Below are positions 15,516 to 23,646 of a stretch of DNA of 25,446 nucleotides, one piece after another. The stretch spans positions 1 through 25,446 of the forward strand of contig JAZSHZ010000108.1 of NCBI GenBank assembly GCA_045533555.1, written 5' to 3'. The position numbers and the translations under genes are program-made. The notes below the pieces were generated by a model. The model ran no database searches and had not been told where the DNA came from. It saw only the letters and a list, made by a program, of their open reading frames with translations. Position 1 is the stretch's first letter. Each line of letters begins with the position of its first letter. This stretch comes from SIG480 sp045533555. GTDB lineage: Bacteria; Bacillota; Clostridia; Oscillospirales; JAAYXM01.

Positions 15516-16418
15516 ATGGGCTTTGATGAGGTCTATGATACATCACTCAGCGCAGACCTCACTGTCATCGAGGAATCAAATGAATTCCTCGAGCGTCTCG
15601 AAAACGGCGGAAAACTCCCGCTCATCACCTCCTGCTGCCCGGGTTGGGTCAAATATTGCGAGAATAAGCATCCCGAGCTTCTCGATAACGTCTCTTCCTG
15701 CAAATCCCCGATGCAGATGCTTGCGGCGCTCCTTAAGGATCGCGCAAAGCAGAACGGAGAAAAGACATTCCATGTCGCAATTATGCCCTGCACTGCAAAG
15801 AAATCAGAGGCAACCCGCGATGAATTCACAACAGACGGCACACCGGATGTCGATGCAGTTATCACGACAAACGGACTTATCCGTATGATCAAGGAATCGG
15901 GAATCGACTTTGAATCTCTTGAGCCGGAAGCAGTCGATATGCCGTTCGGAACCATTTCGGGCGCAGGCGTAATCTTCGGTGTTACCGGCGGTGTCACGGA
16001 AGCAGTTCTCCGCCGCGTTGCCGCGACGAAGACACGCGCATCTCTCCTCTCCGTCGCAAATCAGGGTCAGCGCGGTATGGAAGGAGTCAAGGAATTTGAC
16101 CTTGAATATGGCGACAAAACCCTCCACATTGCTGTTGTCAGCGGACTTGCAAACGCAGAAAGAGTCATCAAGCGAGTTCAGGCAGGCGAGCACTTCGATT
16201 TCATCGAGGTTATGGCATGCCCCGGCGGTTGCATAAACGGCGCAGGTCAGCCTTACGTTATGCAGGAAGGCCGCAAGGAGCGCGCAAAGGGTCTCTACGA
16301 AGCAGACAGACTCCTTAGTGTCCGCACCTCTGATGAAAACCCGCTTATCACGGCAATCTACAACGACATCATCAAAGATCGCGCGCACGAGCTTTTGCAC
16401 GTACATTACGGAAAATAA
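15516..16418 (+). CDS. hydA: [FeFe] hydrogenase catalytic subunit, H-cluster domain (after TAG)
   Basis: 300 residues from the first ATG after the stop. All three H-cluster signatures are present: L1 TSCCPGW (C40, C41 here), L2 MPCTAKKSE (C92) and L3 MACPGGCINGAGQP (C235, C239). So the active-site half reduces protons to H2 if it is made in one piece with the upstream part. The ATG has no good ribosome site and lies inside the H-domain, missing its first strand and helix, so independent translation to a working enzyme is unlikely. The C-terminus includes the small-subunit-like helical tail (LLHVHYGK). A terminator follows 7 nt after the stop. Confidence 0.9.
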   Translation: MGFDEVYDTSLSADLTVIEESNEFLERLENGGKLPLITSCCPGWVKYCENKHPELLDNVSSCKSPMQMLAALLKDRAKQNGEKTFHVAIMPCTAKKSEATRDEFTTDGTPDVDAVITTNGLIRMIKESGIDFESLEPEAVDMPFGTISGAGVIFGVTGGVTEAVLRRVAATKTRASLLSVANQGQRGMEGVKEFDLEYGDKTLHIAVVSGLANAERVIKRVQAGEHFDFIEVMACPGGCINGAGQPYVMQEGRKERAKGLYEADRLLSVRTSDENPLITAIYNDIIKDRAHELLHVHYGK

Positions 16419-16425
16419 ATACAAC

Positions 16426-16460
16426 AACGGCAGACGTTTAAAAAATGAACGTCTGCCGTT
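16426..16460. terminator. Strong bidirectional terminator after hydA
   Basis: AACGGCAGACGTT (16426-16438) and AACGTCTGCCGTT (16448-16460) form a perfect 13-bp stem with a 9-nt loop, followed by TTATCTTATTTG; the other strand ends in TGTTGTATTTATTTT. It separates convergent hydA and the dehydrogenase at 16466. Confidence 0.9.
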
Positions 16461-16465
16461 TTATC

Positions 16466-17416
16466 TTATTTGTTTACAACATTTATCGGCTTGCCTTCCG
16501 CGAAAGCCCTGATGTTTTCCGCAACCATCGTTATGAGGCGCATCCTTGTTTCGACCGGTGCCCACGCGATGTGCGGCGTTATGAGGCAATTCTTCGCGCC
16601 GAAGAGCGGATTTTCCGCAAGCATCGGCTCAACGGAAAGAACATCAAGCCCCGCACCTGCAATCCTGCCATTATTAAGAGCTTCGGCAAGAGCCGCTTCG
16701 TCGATTGCACCGCCGCGCGATGTGTTGATTATATAAGCGGTCTCTTTCATCATCGAAAGTGTTTCCGCATTTATCATCTTTGTTGTCTCCTCCGTGAGAG
16801 GCGCATGGAGCGAGAGGAAATCCGAGCGGCGGAAAAGCTCCTCACGCGAAACGACCTCGGCATCAGTTACCTTTGCAGGCGTCCTCGTGCAGGTTATGAT
16901 TTCCATATTGAATGCGCGGCCAAGCTTTGCAACCTCACGGCCTATGCTTCCATAGCCGAAGATACCGAGTGTCTTGCCCTTCAGCTCGCGGAGCGGGAAC
17001 GGGAAATAGGAGAAGGTCTCCGATTTTATCCATCCGCCGTTCTTCGTGGAATTCGTGTAGTCACAGAAGCTTCCGGAGAGCGCAAGAATCATCGAGAAGG
17101 TAAGCTGCGCCACCGCCTCCGTCGAATATCCGGGAACATTGCAGACAACTATGCCGCGTTCCTTTGCCGCCACGGTATCGATGTTGTTATATCCCGTGGC
17201 AAAAAGCCCGATAAAGCGAAGCTTCGTGCAAGCCTCGATTATTCCGCGGTCAAGATATGCCTTGTTGCAGACGACGGCATCGGCATCGCCGATCGCACCG
17301 ATGAGCTCCGCGGGCGGAAGAACGTCATAATAGGTGACTTCGCCGAGCGCCTCGATTTCCGCAAAGGAAATATCCTCGTTTGTGACTGTGTTTCTGTCGA
17401 GTATTGTTATTTTCAT
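16466..17416 (-). CDS. D-2-hydroxyacid dehydrogenase (glycerate dehydrogenase-like)
   Basis: A 316-residue NAD(P)-dependent oxidoreductase of the D-isomer-specific family. The Rossmann motif GYGSIG (154-159) and the catalytic triad R234 (NTSRGG), E263 (VEP) and H282 (TPHIAWAP) are all in place. The pattern resembles glycerate dehydrogenase/hydroxypyruvate reductase more than lactate or phosphoglycerate dehydrogenase, and there is no ACT regulatory domain. Substrate specificity is not readable with certainty. Its ATG overlaps the stop of the HAD gene by 4 nt (ATGA), so the two are translationally coupled, and the order acetyltransferase-HAD-dehydrogenase looks like one operon. Full length. Confidence 0.9.
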   Translation of the reverse strand: MKITILDRNTVTNEDISFAEIEALGEVTYYDVLPPAELIGAIGDADAVVCNKAYLDRGIIEACTKLRFIGLFATGYNNIDTVAAKERGIVVCNVPGYSTEAVAQLTFSMILALSGSFCDYTNSTKNGGWIKSETFSYFPFPLRELKGKTLGIFGYGSIGREVAKLGRAFNMEIITCTRTPAKVTDAEVVSREELFRRSDFLSLHAPLTEETTKMINAETLSMMKETAYIINTSRGGAIDEAALAEALNNGRIAGAGLDVLSVEPMLAENPLFGAKNCLITPHIAWAPVETRMRLITMVAENIRAFAEGKPINVVNK

Positions 17417-18225
17417 TTGATTATCCCTTTCTCGATATCCTCGATTATTTTCGCCATTGCATCCTCTTCATTGCTGACCGTCACGATATCCGCCGCCGCA
17501 AGCGCATCTTCGCAGGCATTGGCAACCGCAATGCTGATCTGCGCCGACTCAAACATCGGTATGTCGTTGTTGTAGTCTCCGACGGCTATGGTCTTCGTTG
17601 CACCGACGATCTCCGCGATTTTAAGAAGCGCCGTTCCCTTGCTTATATCTTTCGGAAGCACCTCATATTTATCGATTTCGGAGCGTATATAGCTGAAGAG
17701 ATCTCTCTTCGGGTGCTTTGCAAGAACCTCCATAACCTTTTCTATCGCCGCTTCATCATCATCGGCGAAGAATGCCTTCGTTATCGGCTCGGTGATATCA
17801 TCGCAATCCTTTTGCAGATCGGGCAGCCCTGTCAATGCACGGAACCTCGTCATCGCGCTGTTGTCGCGCAGGAAATAGAGCGGTCCGAAGGTATTTATGT
17901 GAACTGCGACGCTCGGCACCTCGCGCATAACCTTCCTGATGATATCGCGGATATCATCGGGCACAGTCTTTGCCCAGACGTATTTTCTCTCTGCCCAGTC
18001 ATATATTCCTCCGCCGTTCATGCAGCCTATCGGAGCATTGGGATTTACCTTTTCGCAGACCACAGCGGCTATCTGCGGAGCACGCCCCGTCACAATCGAG
18101 AAGAAGCCGCCCTCGGCTTTGAAATATTCTATCGCCTCGATATTGCGCTTTGAAATGCTCTTGTCATTGCGCAGAAGCGTCCCGTCAAGATCCGTGCAGA
18201 TAAGTATTCCCTCAAATTTTTTCAT
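17413..18225 (-). CDS. Cof-type HAD-superfamily phosphatase (copy 1)
   Basis: A 270-residue HAD phosphatase of subfamily IIB (Cof/SupH type). Motif I is TDLDGTLL with nucleophile D12 and acid/base D14; motif II is in SIVTGR; motif III/IV is K-containing KGTALLKI and GDYNNDIPMF. The C2-type cap lies between. These enzymes dephosphorylate sugar phosphates and related metabolites, with broad specificity. It is coupled to the downstream dehydrogenase. A clear paralogue sits at 22611-23447, sharing long blocks such as LICTDLDGTLLRNDK and EAIEYFK. This copy has the G+C-richer codon use of the core genes. The ribosome site is weak (AGAGAGAAA). Confidence 0.9.
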   Translation of the reverse strand: MKKFEGILICTDLDGTLLRNDKSISKRNIEAIEYFKAEGGFFSIVTGRAPQIAAVVCEKVNPNAPIGCMNGGGIYDWAERKYVWAKTVPDDIRDIIRKVMREVPSVAVHINTFGPLYFLRDNSAMTRFRALTGLPDLQKDCDDITEPITKAFFADDDEAAIEKVMEVLAKHPKRDLFSYIRSEIDKYEVLPKDISKGTALLKIAEIVGATKTIAVGDYNNDIPMFESAQISIAVANACEDALAAADIVTVSNEEDAMAKIIEDIEKGIIK

Positions 18226-18261
18226 ATATTTTTCTCTCTTTGCTTATTTTTCTTTGGCGCT

Positions 18262-18753
18262 TTACAAGCTGCGGAGCTGGTATGCAATTCTCGGCGAGCC
18301 GTCGTCAATATAGATTATTCCGCACCGTCTGAAACCGAGCTTATCAAGAACGTGTTGCATCGTTTTGTTGTTTTCGTGCGTGTCTATCCTGATGTTTGAA
18401 ATCGTCTTTCTTCCAAACTCAACCGCTTCTCTGACCACCCCTGAAACAGTTCCGTCACTTGCAATGCGGTGGATCGTTCCGTATGGCTCGTCAGACGGCC
18501 AGCTTCCGTCCTCGATATATGCATACGTCGGGTCTTCACCCAATATAAACGCGAAGACGAAATGAAGCTCGCCTTTCTCGTTTTCTCCGACGAAAAGCTC
18601 ACCCTTTCTTATGTCATCCTCAAGAAGCTCTTTTCTCGGCTTATCATTCCCCCACTGGGTCGGGTTCCCGGTGCTTCGCATATATTCGCGGGCTTTTGCA
18701 TAGATTTCAAGAATCGAATTCAAATCCTCGCTCTTCGCTTTTCTTATGTTCAT
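18262..18753 (-). CDS. GNAT-family N-acetyltransferase
   Basis: A 163-residue protein with the GNAT pattern: an N-terminal IRKAKSEDLNSILEIY start, a central GTIHRIASDGTVSGVVREAV strand-plus-CoA-binding loop (R/Q-x-x-G-x-G/A equivalent), then ISNIRIDTHENNKTMQHVLD and KLGFRRCGII. It would use acetyl-CoA to acetylate a small molecule or protein N-terminus; the acceptor is unknown. GGAGAAA is well placed before the ATG. It is the first gene of the unit leading to the HAD gene 36 nt downstream, and the copy of the repeat at 18799-18871 lies just upstream. Confidence 0.88.
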   Translation of the reverse strand: MNIRKAKSEDLNSILEIYAKAREYMRSTGNPTQWGNDKPRKELLEDDIRKGELFVGENEKGELHFVFAFILGEDPTYAYIEDGSWPSDEPYGTIHRIASDGTVSGVVREAVEFGRKTISNIRIDTHENNKTMQHVLDKLGFRRCGIIYIDDGSPRIAYQLRSL

Positions 18754-18798
18754 ATCGCTTTCTCCGTTTTGAAATCACTTTGTGTGCATATATTTATT

Positions 18799-18900
18799 TA
18801 TGATTTTTCAAGTTAGGGACAAAAAATTTAATGGTTTATCGGCACTTTTTATCGGCGTTTTTAAAAGTGCCGATAAAATTACCAATTAAATGTTATCCCG
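18799..18900. repeat. Palindromic repeat element, left copy
   Basis: Positions 18799-18871 match 25373-25446 almost base for base. A perfect 15-bp hairpin is formed by 18835-18849 and 18863-18877 (TTTATCGGCACTTTT and its complement) with a 13-nt loop that repeats TATCGGC. Weaker inverted similarity extends outward (GGGACAAAAAATTTAATGG against CCAATTAAATGTTATCCC, to about 18899), which looks like a small non-coding mobile element (MITE-like). It marks the left end of the sugar island. Confidence 0.7.
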
Positions 18901-18903
18901 AAA

Positions 18904-18948
18904 GGCTTCCCCTTGAGGGGAAGCTGTCACGAAGTGACTGATGAGGTG
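18904..18948. repeat. Short double-hairpin repeat typical of gut Clostridia
   Basis: Hairpin one: GCTTCCCC (18905-18912) with GGGGAAGC (18917-18924). Hairpin two: GTCAC (18926-18930) with GTGAC (18934-18938), then TGATGAGGTG. I recall this sequence as a high-copy intergenic repeat in Ruminococcaceae-type genomes. It sits directly after the palindromic element and 6 nt before the end of the 711-residue gene, so it could act as that gene's 3' structure. Confidence 0.65.
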
Positions 18949-18954
18949 TTAATT

Positions 18955-21090
18955 TCATTCCTCCCTATTTTTCAATTCCACTAAAATATGCTCACAGTTA
19001 ATCACCTTTTCAGCAAGCATAGTTTTATTAAAATAATAATGATTTGAAGCTTCATATCCAAATAAGCTGTTTTCTTTCATAAGTTTATACATAAGCTGGG
19101 CCATTTGTTCTTCTTCATTTATAAGCTTTATAAGGTACTCGCTATCCTTTGCATCTCTCTTATCCACGAACTCAGCCTGCAAATATGACGAATTAAATAC
19201 TGTATATGCTCCCCAAGCAGCCTGCTTGAAAGAACAATCAGGCATTTGCTTTATTTCTTCAAGTCCCTTTTTCCAGCCGTCACGCAGTTTCTTAAACTGA
19301 TTTATATACACATTTTTAGGATAAATCGATCTCCAACTATCAATATCATCATAGGCGTAACCTGTCATTGTAGATTCAAATCCACTTGGTTCAAGATACA
19401 ACAGGTTTGACGGGCCACCGTTCTGTGGGCCTCTATATAAGCTCTTTACATGGAATGGAAATTCACGGAATGCATCAGAAAAAAACTTAGATGCCTTTTT
19501 AGCATTCTCTGCATATTCGCCGAACTCTTCCCTTAACAATAACTCATATTTTTCTTCACTTGTATCCAAAATACAGGATGATGCAACTTTTAAATTTATA
19601 GAAGGGTGTCCTCCTAATGTCCAGCTTAACATTAAATGTTCAACATTGGCATCTTTAAGACCCTTCATATGTTCTCGTATAAGGTCAAATACCGGCACAA
19701 ATGGCAAAGTACTGCATTCCCAGGTTGTAGTCACCTGAACCTTTGCCGAAACTTCGTGACCTTTTCCCTTGGCATAGTTCCAGATATCTAAAGCAAGTGG
19801 TGCAGGTCCAGGAATTGACATACTGTAGTCGCTGATGTTTCCGGTGATGCCACCGATTGTGAATTCCTTTTGTGCCTCGCTGTTGCACTGAATAATTATT
19901 TCCTTTGGCAGCAAATCAATACATTCTCTGATTTCATCCTTGGTCATATAATCATCCCATGCCCAAGTCCAGGCTATCGTGCGTATGTTAGGGTTTACTT
20001 TTCGGGACTCTTCCGAAATTGCACAAAGAACCTGTGCTACAAGCTGTGATATAGGCGTATTCTTGCATCTTTCACATTCTTCTCCTTCATTTCTTGACTT
20101 ACAATGTGTAAGATTTTCAGAGCAGGTAATTGCAAAAAAACCACCAATCTCCGGTACCATCTCACAAAGTGCATAAACGCTATTACGAAGATACTTTAAA
20201 ACCTCCGATGTGCTTGTACACATAGCAGAATACATATCTGTTGTTCGACCCTTCATCTGCGGATATTTATCAAAAAATTCTGTAGGCATACATCTTGGTT
20301 CATTTAAGTAAAGATAAACTTTGATACCATATTTATCGGCTTTTTTTATCAATTCTTTAAGTCTATCAATACGCTTTTGCCAGCCATCGGAGTAGCTTTC
20401 GTCAAAAGGAAATGGAACAATCTGATACAGAATAACGGGTAGCCATATAGCATTAACACCAACGGACCTATACATATCAAGAAGTTTGTCAGGATAGGAT
20501 AAGTCAATATCATTATCAAGAGCTCCTGCATATAAGCCGCAGTAAGAATATATCATACGCAAATTATCATTACTCAAAACTTGCATACCCCTGCTGGTTT
20601 CTTCGAAAAAGTCAAATGGCACAGCTCCGTCAAACATTCCAGCAAAATGTTCTTTCATTATACTCTTTATATTTGCAAGCTGTATCTTTTGTTCATCATT
20701 TAACTCCGTAACCTGTACCGGCTCACAGTAAGGCTTAAAGCGACCAAGTTTAATATAAAGAAAATCATCCTCTTTTAAAACTGTGGCAAGTTTTTCTTCA
20801 TTCCAGTCAAGCAAGGTAAGCAGTTGATCATATGGAAGAATCTGCCAGGCATTTTTTATCGTTGTTATGTATCCGCGCTTTTCCCATTTATCAATATATT
20901 TTTGGTTAGGAAGACCCATTTCCTCGGCAGTATTTTTAACCGTCTCTATTTTAGTGCCCAATGCTTTTGCAATTCTCTCGCAAGATACAGTTTCCCACAA
21001 GCGAAAAACTGCAGCATGAAATCTGCTTGGAAAATGCTTAAACTCAAGTTTTTTATCTGTTTTTATCGGCGGCAATTTTGTATATTTCAT
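18955..21090 (-). CDS. Presumed TIM-barrel glycoside hydrolase-like protein (711 aa)
   Basis: A large cytoplasmic protein with no signal peptide. Residues about 30-95 contain a helix-turn-helix-looking segment (CERIAKALGTKIETVKNTAE), a short WEKRGYITTIKNAWQILPY stretch and LLDWNEEKLATVLKEDDFL. Then comes a probable (beta/alpha)8 domain: YRSVGVNAIWLPVILY, ADKYGIKVYLYLNEP, EIGGFFAITCSENLTHC, TIAWTWAWDDY and LMLSWTLGGHPS are barrel-strand-like. A CxxC pair (EECERC) sits after the fourth strand. The overall pattern recalls GH20-like or DUF4838-like barrels, but I cannot assign a CAZy family or name catalytic acids with confidence. It is 5 nt downstream of the YgjV gene, whose end supplies the AAAGGAAG ribosome site, so the pair are co-transcribed. 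Confidence 0.75.
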   Translation of the reverse strand: MKYTKLPPIKTDKKLEFKHFPSRFHAAVFRLWETVSCERIAKALGTKIETVKNTAEEMGLPNQKYIDKWEKRGYITTIKNAWQILPYDQLLTLLDWNEEKLATVLKEDDFLYIKLGRFKPYCEPVQVTELNDEQKIQLANIKSIMKEHFAGMFDGAVPFDFFEETSRGMQVLSNDNLRMIYSYCGLYAGALDNDIDLSYPDKLLDMYRSVGVNAIWLPVILYQIVPFPFDESYSDGWQKRIDRLKELIKKADKYGIKVYLYLNEPRCMPTEFFDKYPQMKGRTTDMYSAMCTSTSEVLKYLRNSVYALCEMVPEIGGFFAITCSENLTHCKSRNEGEECERCKNTPISQLVAQVLCAISEESRKVNPNIRTIAWTWAWDDYMTKDEIRECIDLLPKEIIIQCNSEAQKEFTIGGITGNISDYSMSIPGPAPLALDIWNYAKGKGHEVSAKVQVTTTWECSTLPFVPVFDLIREHMKGLKDANVEHLMLSWTLGGHPSINLKVASSCILDTSEEKYELLLREEFGEYAENAKKASKFFSDAFREFPFHVKSLYRGPQNGGPSNLLYLEPSGFESTMTGYAYDDIDSWRSIYPKNVYINQFKKLRDGWKKGLEEIKQMPDCSFKQAAWGAYTVFNSSYLQAEFVDKRDAKDSEYLIKLINEEEQMAQLMYKLMKENSLFGYEASNHYYFNKTMLAEKVINCEHILVELKNREE

Positions 21091-21095
21091 AACTA

Positions 21096-21608
21096 TTACT
21101 TCCTTTCTATTAAATCCAATCTTATTATTCCTACGCTTGCAGATACCGTTGTAGCAATATGTGATATTATCATTGTATATGCACTAACGTTCACGTCATA
21201 TATCATCCACAAAATTCCATTCATTAGCATAAAAATTCTGTATCTTGATGGTTTTTCCTGTATAAGACTTAGCGCACAAGTAACGGAAGCCAATGCTGAA
21301 ATAATATCGGCATGTCCTTGATATGTCATAACTGAACATAGAATGTAAAGGGCAAAAAAAGTTCCTGCAACCCAACCCGATATTTCTTTGTTCTTTACCC
21401 TACAGAAAAAGCACACAACAACCTGTGTTAATGCAACGAGATAAATTCCGCATCCTGACAATCCACCAAGCAATATATAGCTTGCTGCTCCAACACCATT
21501 ACAAATAAGCTGACATATAAGTATAAATTTAATATTTTTCAGTTGCATTGAAGCCATGGCGGCTGCCGAAACTATCAATCCACATATTTGGGAAATAATG
21601 TTGCTCAT
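21096..21608 (-). CDS. YgjV-family membrane protein
   Basis: A 170-residue, very hydrophobic protein with about six predicted membrane segments, such as ICGLIVSAAAMASMQL, FILICQLICNGVGAASYILL, GIYLVALTQVVVCFF and WVAGTFFALYILCSVM. The lengths, spacing and LWMIYDV segment resemble the YgjV (Imp-YgjV) family, whose function is not established. In this island it is the only membrane protein and could in principle be a transporter for the sugar or derivative concerned, but nothing in the sequence shows this. GAGGAAAG precedes the ATG. It is coupled to the 711-residue gene. Confidence 0.78.
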   Translation of the reverse strand: MSNIISQICGLIVSAAAMASMQLKNIKFILICQLICNGVGAASYILLGGLSGCGIYLVALTQVVVCFFCRVKNKEISGWVAGTFFALYILCSVMTYQGHADIISALASVTCALSLIQEKPSRYRIFMLMNGILWMIYDVNVSAYTMIISHIATTVSASVGIIRLDLIERK

Positions 21609-21629
21609 AATACTTTCCTCTTCAAAAAA

Positions 21630-21701
21630 TTATATCTTAATTGCACCACACCAATAAAAAATAACAATACCAAATTTGTTGTCGGTTGTAATGTAATGCA
21701 T
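21630..21701 (-). CDS. Possible 23-residue small ORF before ygjV
   Basis: A short frame (MHYITTDNKFGIVIFYWCG plus four more residues) with an excellent ribosome site AAAGGAG (21709-21715, 7-nt spacing), ending 21 nt before the YgjV start. It could be a leader or a small membrane-associated peptide. A TTGACA/TATTAA pair (21740-21745 and 21718-21723, 16 nt apart) lies upstream but would start RNA inside the ribosome site. Not recognised; short length makes chance plausible. Confidence 0.35.
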   Translation of the reverse strand: MHYITTDNKFGIVIFYWCGAIKI

Positions 21702-21740
21702 ATTAGTTCTCCTTTAATTAATACTTCCATAAAAGTTCGT

Positions 21741-21762
21741 GTCAAGTCAGGACAAAAAATTA
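21741..21762. repeat. Degenerate third copy of the repeat's GTCAAGT box
   Basis: GTCAAGTCAGGACAAAAAAT matches the core of the elements at 18799 and 25373 (GTCAAGTTAGGGACAAAAAA) with one substitution and one missing base, then diverges. The hairpin half is absent. It lies at the 3' end of the TIM-barrel gene and upstream of ygjV. Confidence 0.45.
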
Positions 21763-22611
21763 TTGATTATTCTTATAGCTGCAATATCGTTCAATTAAAT
21801 ATTTACCTACCTTAGCCATATATTTAGCACCCTCATTTCTTAAATTGACGGGCATATTGTGCACAAACAATCCTGCTTCATAATTCAGATTCCCTTCATA
21901 AGAAATGTCAGCAAAAGCCCTCATAACATTTTCCCATTCTATATTGCCGTAATACGGAAGAGTATGGCAGTCAGAGATTCCGTCATTATCGTGGATATGA
22001 GTGCAACCTATGTGCTTTCCGATTTTCCTTATCATATCGGCAGGATTTTGTCCGCATATATTTGCATGACCGACATCGTAGCATACGGTAAAAGCCTCAT
22101 TATTCAGATCATTTAATAATTTCAATAATCCTTTCGAGGTTTTAGTAATACAGTTGGGAATATTTTCAATTGCTATCTTCATGTTATATTTTTCGGCGTA
22201 AGGAATGAGACTTCTGTAATATTTCATATTGCATTCATACATTTTATCTTCATTTTCTTCTGTATTCAGATTAATATGAGATAAAGGATGAACAACTATC
22301 ATTTTTGTTCCCAAATATGACGAATGCTCCATTCCTCTTATTATTTCTTTAAAATGAATTTTGGCTTTTTCTTCGTCTGCCATATCTCTTGCAAATCTGA
22401 AAGGAGCATGGGCCTGAGTGATTTCAATCCCAAGATCATCGCAAAGCTCTTTAATTTTCTTATAATACTCCTTATCGTGAGCTTCAGTATAATATTCTTC
22501 TATATCGCTATTAAATTCGATCGCTTCAAAGCCCGCCTCTGCAAAAACCTCAATTGTTCTTTCAAGTCCAAGCACTTGTTGAAAGCACATTACATTAGTT
22601 GATAATTTCAT
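21760..22611 (-). CDS. Sugar-phosphate isomerase/epimerase-like TIM-barrel protein
   Basis: A 283-residue xylose-isomerase-like/AP-endonuclease-2-fold protein. The barrel pattern is clear: FAEAGFEAIEFNSD, GIEITQAHAPFRFARD, MIVVHPLSHIN, MKIAIENIPNC, FTVCYDVGHAN and CTHIHDNDG; the E, D, H and H residues at these strand ends are the usual divalent-metal site. Members include ketose epimerases, inosose and hydroxypyruvate isomerases; the exact substrate is unknown. Its ATG overlaps the HAD stop by one base (TAATG), so isomerase and phosphatase are made together, suggesting sequential steps on a phosphorylated sugar (inference). No signal peptide. Confidence 0.88.
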   Translation of the reverse strand: MKLSTNVMCFQQVLGLERTIEVFAEAGFEAIEFNSDIEEYYTEAHDKEYYKKIKELCDDLGIEITQAHAPFRFARDMADEEKAKIHFKEIIRGMEHSSYLGTKMIVVHPLSHINLNTEENEDKMYECNMKYYRSLIPYAEKYNMKIAIENIPNCITKTSKGLLKLLNDLNNEAFTVCYDVGHANICGQNPADMIRKIGKHIGCTHIHDNDGISDCHTLPYYGNIEWENVMRAFADISYEGNLNYEAGLFVHNMPVNLRNEGAKYMAKVGKYLIERYCSYKNNQ

Positions 22612-23447
22612 TATAGGACACCACCCAGCTTAAAATATTTTCCTTTTGCCAGATCATCTATAACCTTGGCTATTGCGTGTTCTTCATTGCTTACGGTTAT
22701 GAAATCAGCCGTATCCAAAGCTTCCCTGCAGGCATTGGAAACCGCAATTCCGATTCCCGCCGCCTTAAACATTGAGATATCATTATTGTAATCACCTATT
22801 GCAATGATTTTATCAATATCAATATTCAGGTGACTGCTCAGTTTTATAATTGATGTTCCCTTTCCGATTCCTTTAGGCAGTATTTCATACAAAGTTTTTT
22901 CAGAACGTATAAAATCGAACTTATCAGCAAGCGGATGCGATTTAAGCGTTTCCTCTATTGCTTTAATCTCTTCTTCGCTTTCACTTCCAAAAAGAATTTT
23001 GGCTATCGGCTCCTGCACATCATTGTAATGGCAAACAAGGTTTTCAAGCTTTGTCACTCTTCTGAAATTTTCCATAGTTTTATTTTCTTTGCAAAAATAT
23101 GTTTTATAAAAGGTATTGATCTGTATTCCCACTCCCGGAAAGCTTTCATCAATAATTTCAACAAGTTCAGATACATCCCCTGGCATATCTGCCTTCCAGA
23201 CATATTCTCCGCTTTTTCGATCAAAAAGGCCTGCTCCGTTAACACATCCGAAAGGCACATTTGGCTTCACAGTATCTAAAACATACGAAACAAAAAAGGG
23301 CATTCTTCCCGTGATAAAGGTGAAATATCCGCCTTCGCGTTTAAAATACTCTATTGCTTCTGTATTTTCACGAGATATAGTCTTGTCGTTTCTCAATAAA
23401 GTTCCGTCAAGATCCGTGCAAATTAACCATCCATCAAATTTTCCCAT
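22611..23447 (-). CDS. Cof-type HAD-superfamily phosphatase (copy 2)
   Basis: A 278-residue HAD IIB phosphatase. TDLDGTLL (D12, D14), FITGRMP, KGIGKGTSIIKL and IGDYNNDISMF are the motif I-IV positions. It is paralogous to the gene at 17413-18225, with colinear blocks over the whole length, but its codon use is A+T-rich like the rest of the island. It is translationally coupled to the isomerase-like gene. Substrate is likely a sugar phosphate. AAAGGAA lies 9 nt before the ATG and a good promoter 46 nt upstream of it. Full length for the family. Confidence 0.9.
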   Translation of the reverse strand: MGKFDGWLICTDLDGTLLRNDKTISRENTEAIEYFKREGGYFTFITGRMPFFVSYVLDTVKPNVPFGCVNGAGLFDRKSGEYVWKADMPGDVSELVEIIDESFPGVGIQINTFYKTYFCKENKTMENFRRVTKLENLVCHYNDVQEPIAKILFGSESEEEIKAIEETLKSHPLADKFDFIRSEKTLYEILPKGIGKGTSIIKLSSHLNIDIDKIIAIGDYNNDISMFKAAGIGIAVSNACREALDTADFITVSNEEHAIAKVIDDLAKGKYFKLGGVL

Positions 23448-23492
23448 ATATTAAAATTCCTTTTGGCTTATTGCATCAAAGTGGTTAAATCT

Positions 23493-23521
23493 ATTTTATC
23501 ATAACTCATAACATCTGACAA
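23493..23521 (-). promoter_or_regulatory. Promoter of the HAD-isomerase unit
   Basis: On the minus strand TTGTCA (23516-23521), a 17-nt spacer and TAAAAT (23493-23498), 45 nt upstream of the ATG. Both hexamers deviate from consensus by one base. It separates this unit from the upstream 562-residue gene; the 199-bp gap holds no other recognisable feature except a poor 14-codon frame. Confidence 0.6.
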
Positions 23522-23646
23522 ACATTATATTATTTATTCAACATAAGGAAGTGTAAACAAAATGAGCTTTTGTATGCAACATCACAAACTTCTCCTTCTT
23601 TTTATGCATCAAATCTTTTTATGAATACTTTATCGTGTTGCTTTAC

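Noticed and set aside
18904..18948. CRISPR repeat
   Set aside because: A single copy in this window with two internal hairpins and no spacer periodicity; it fits an intergenic palindromic repeat instead.
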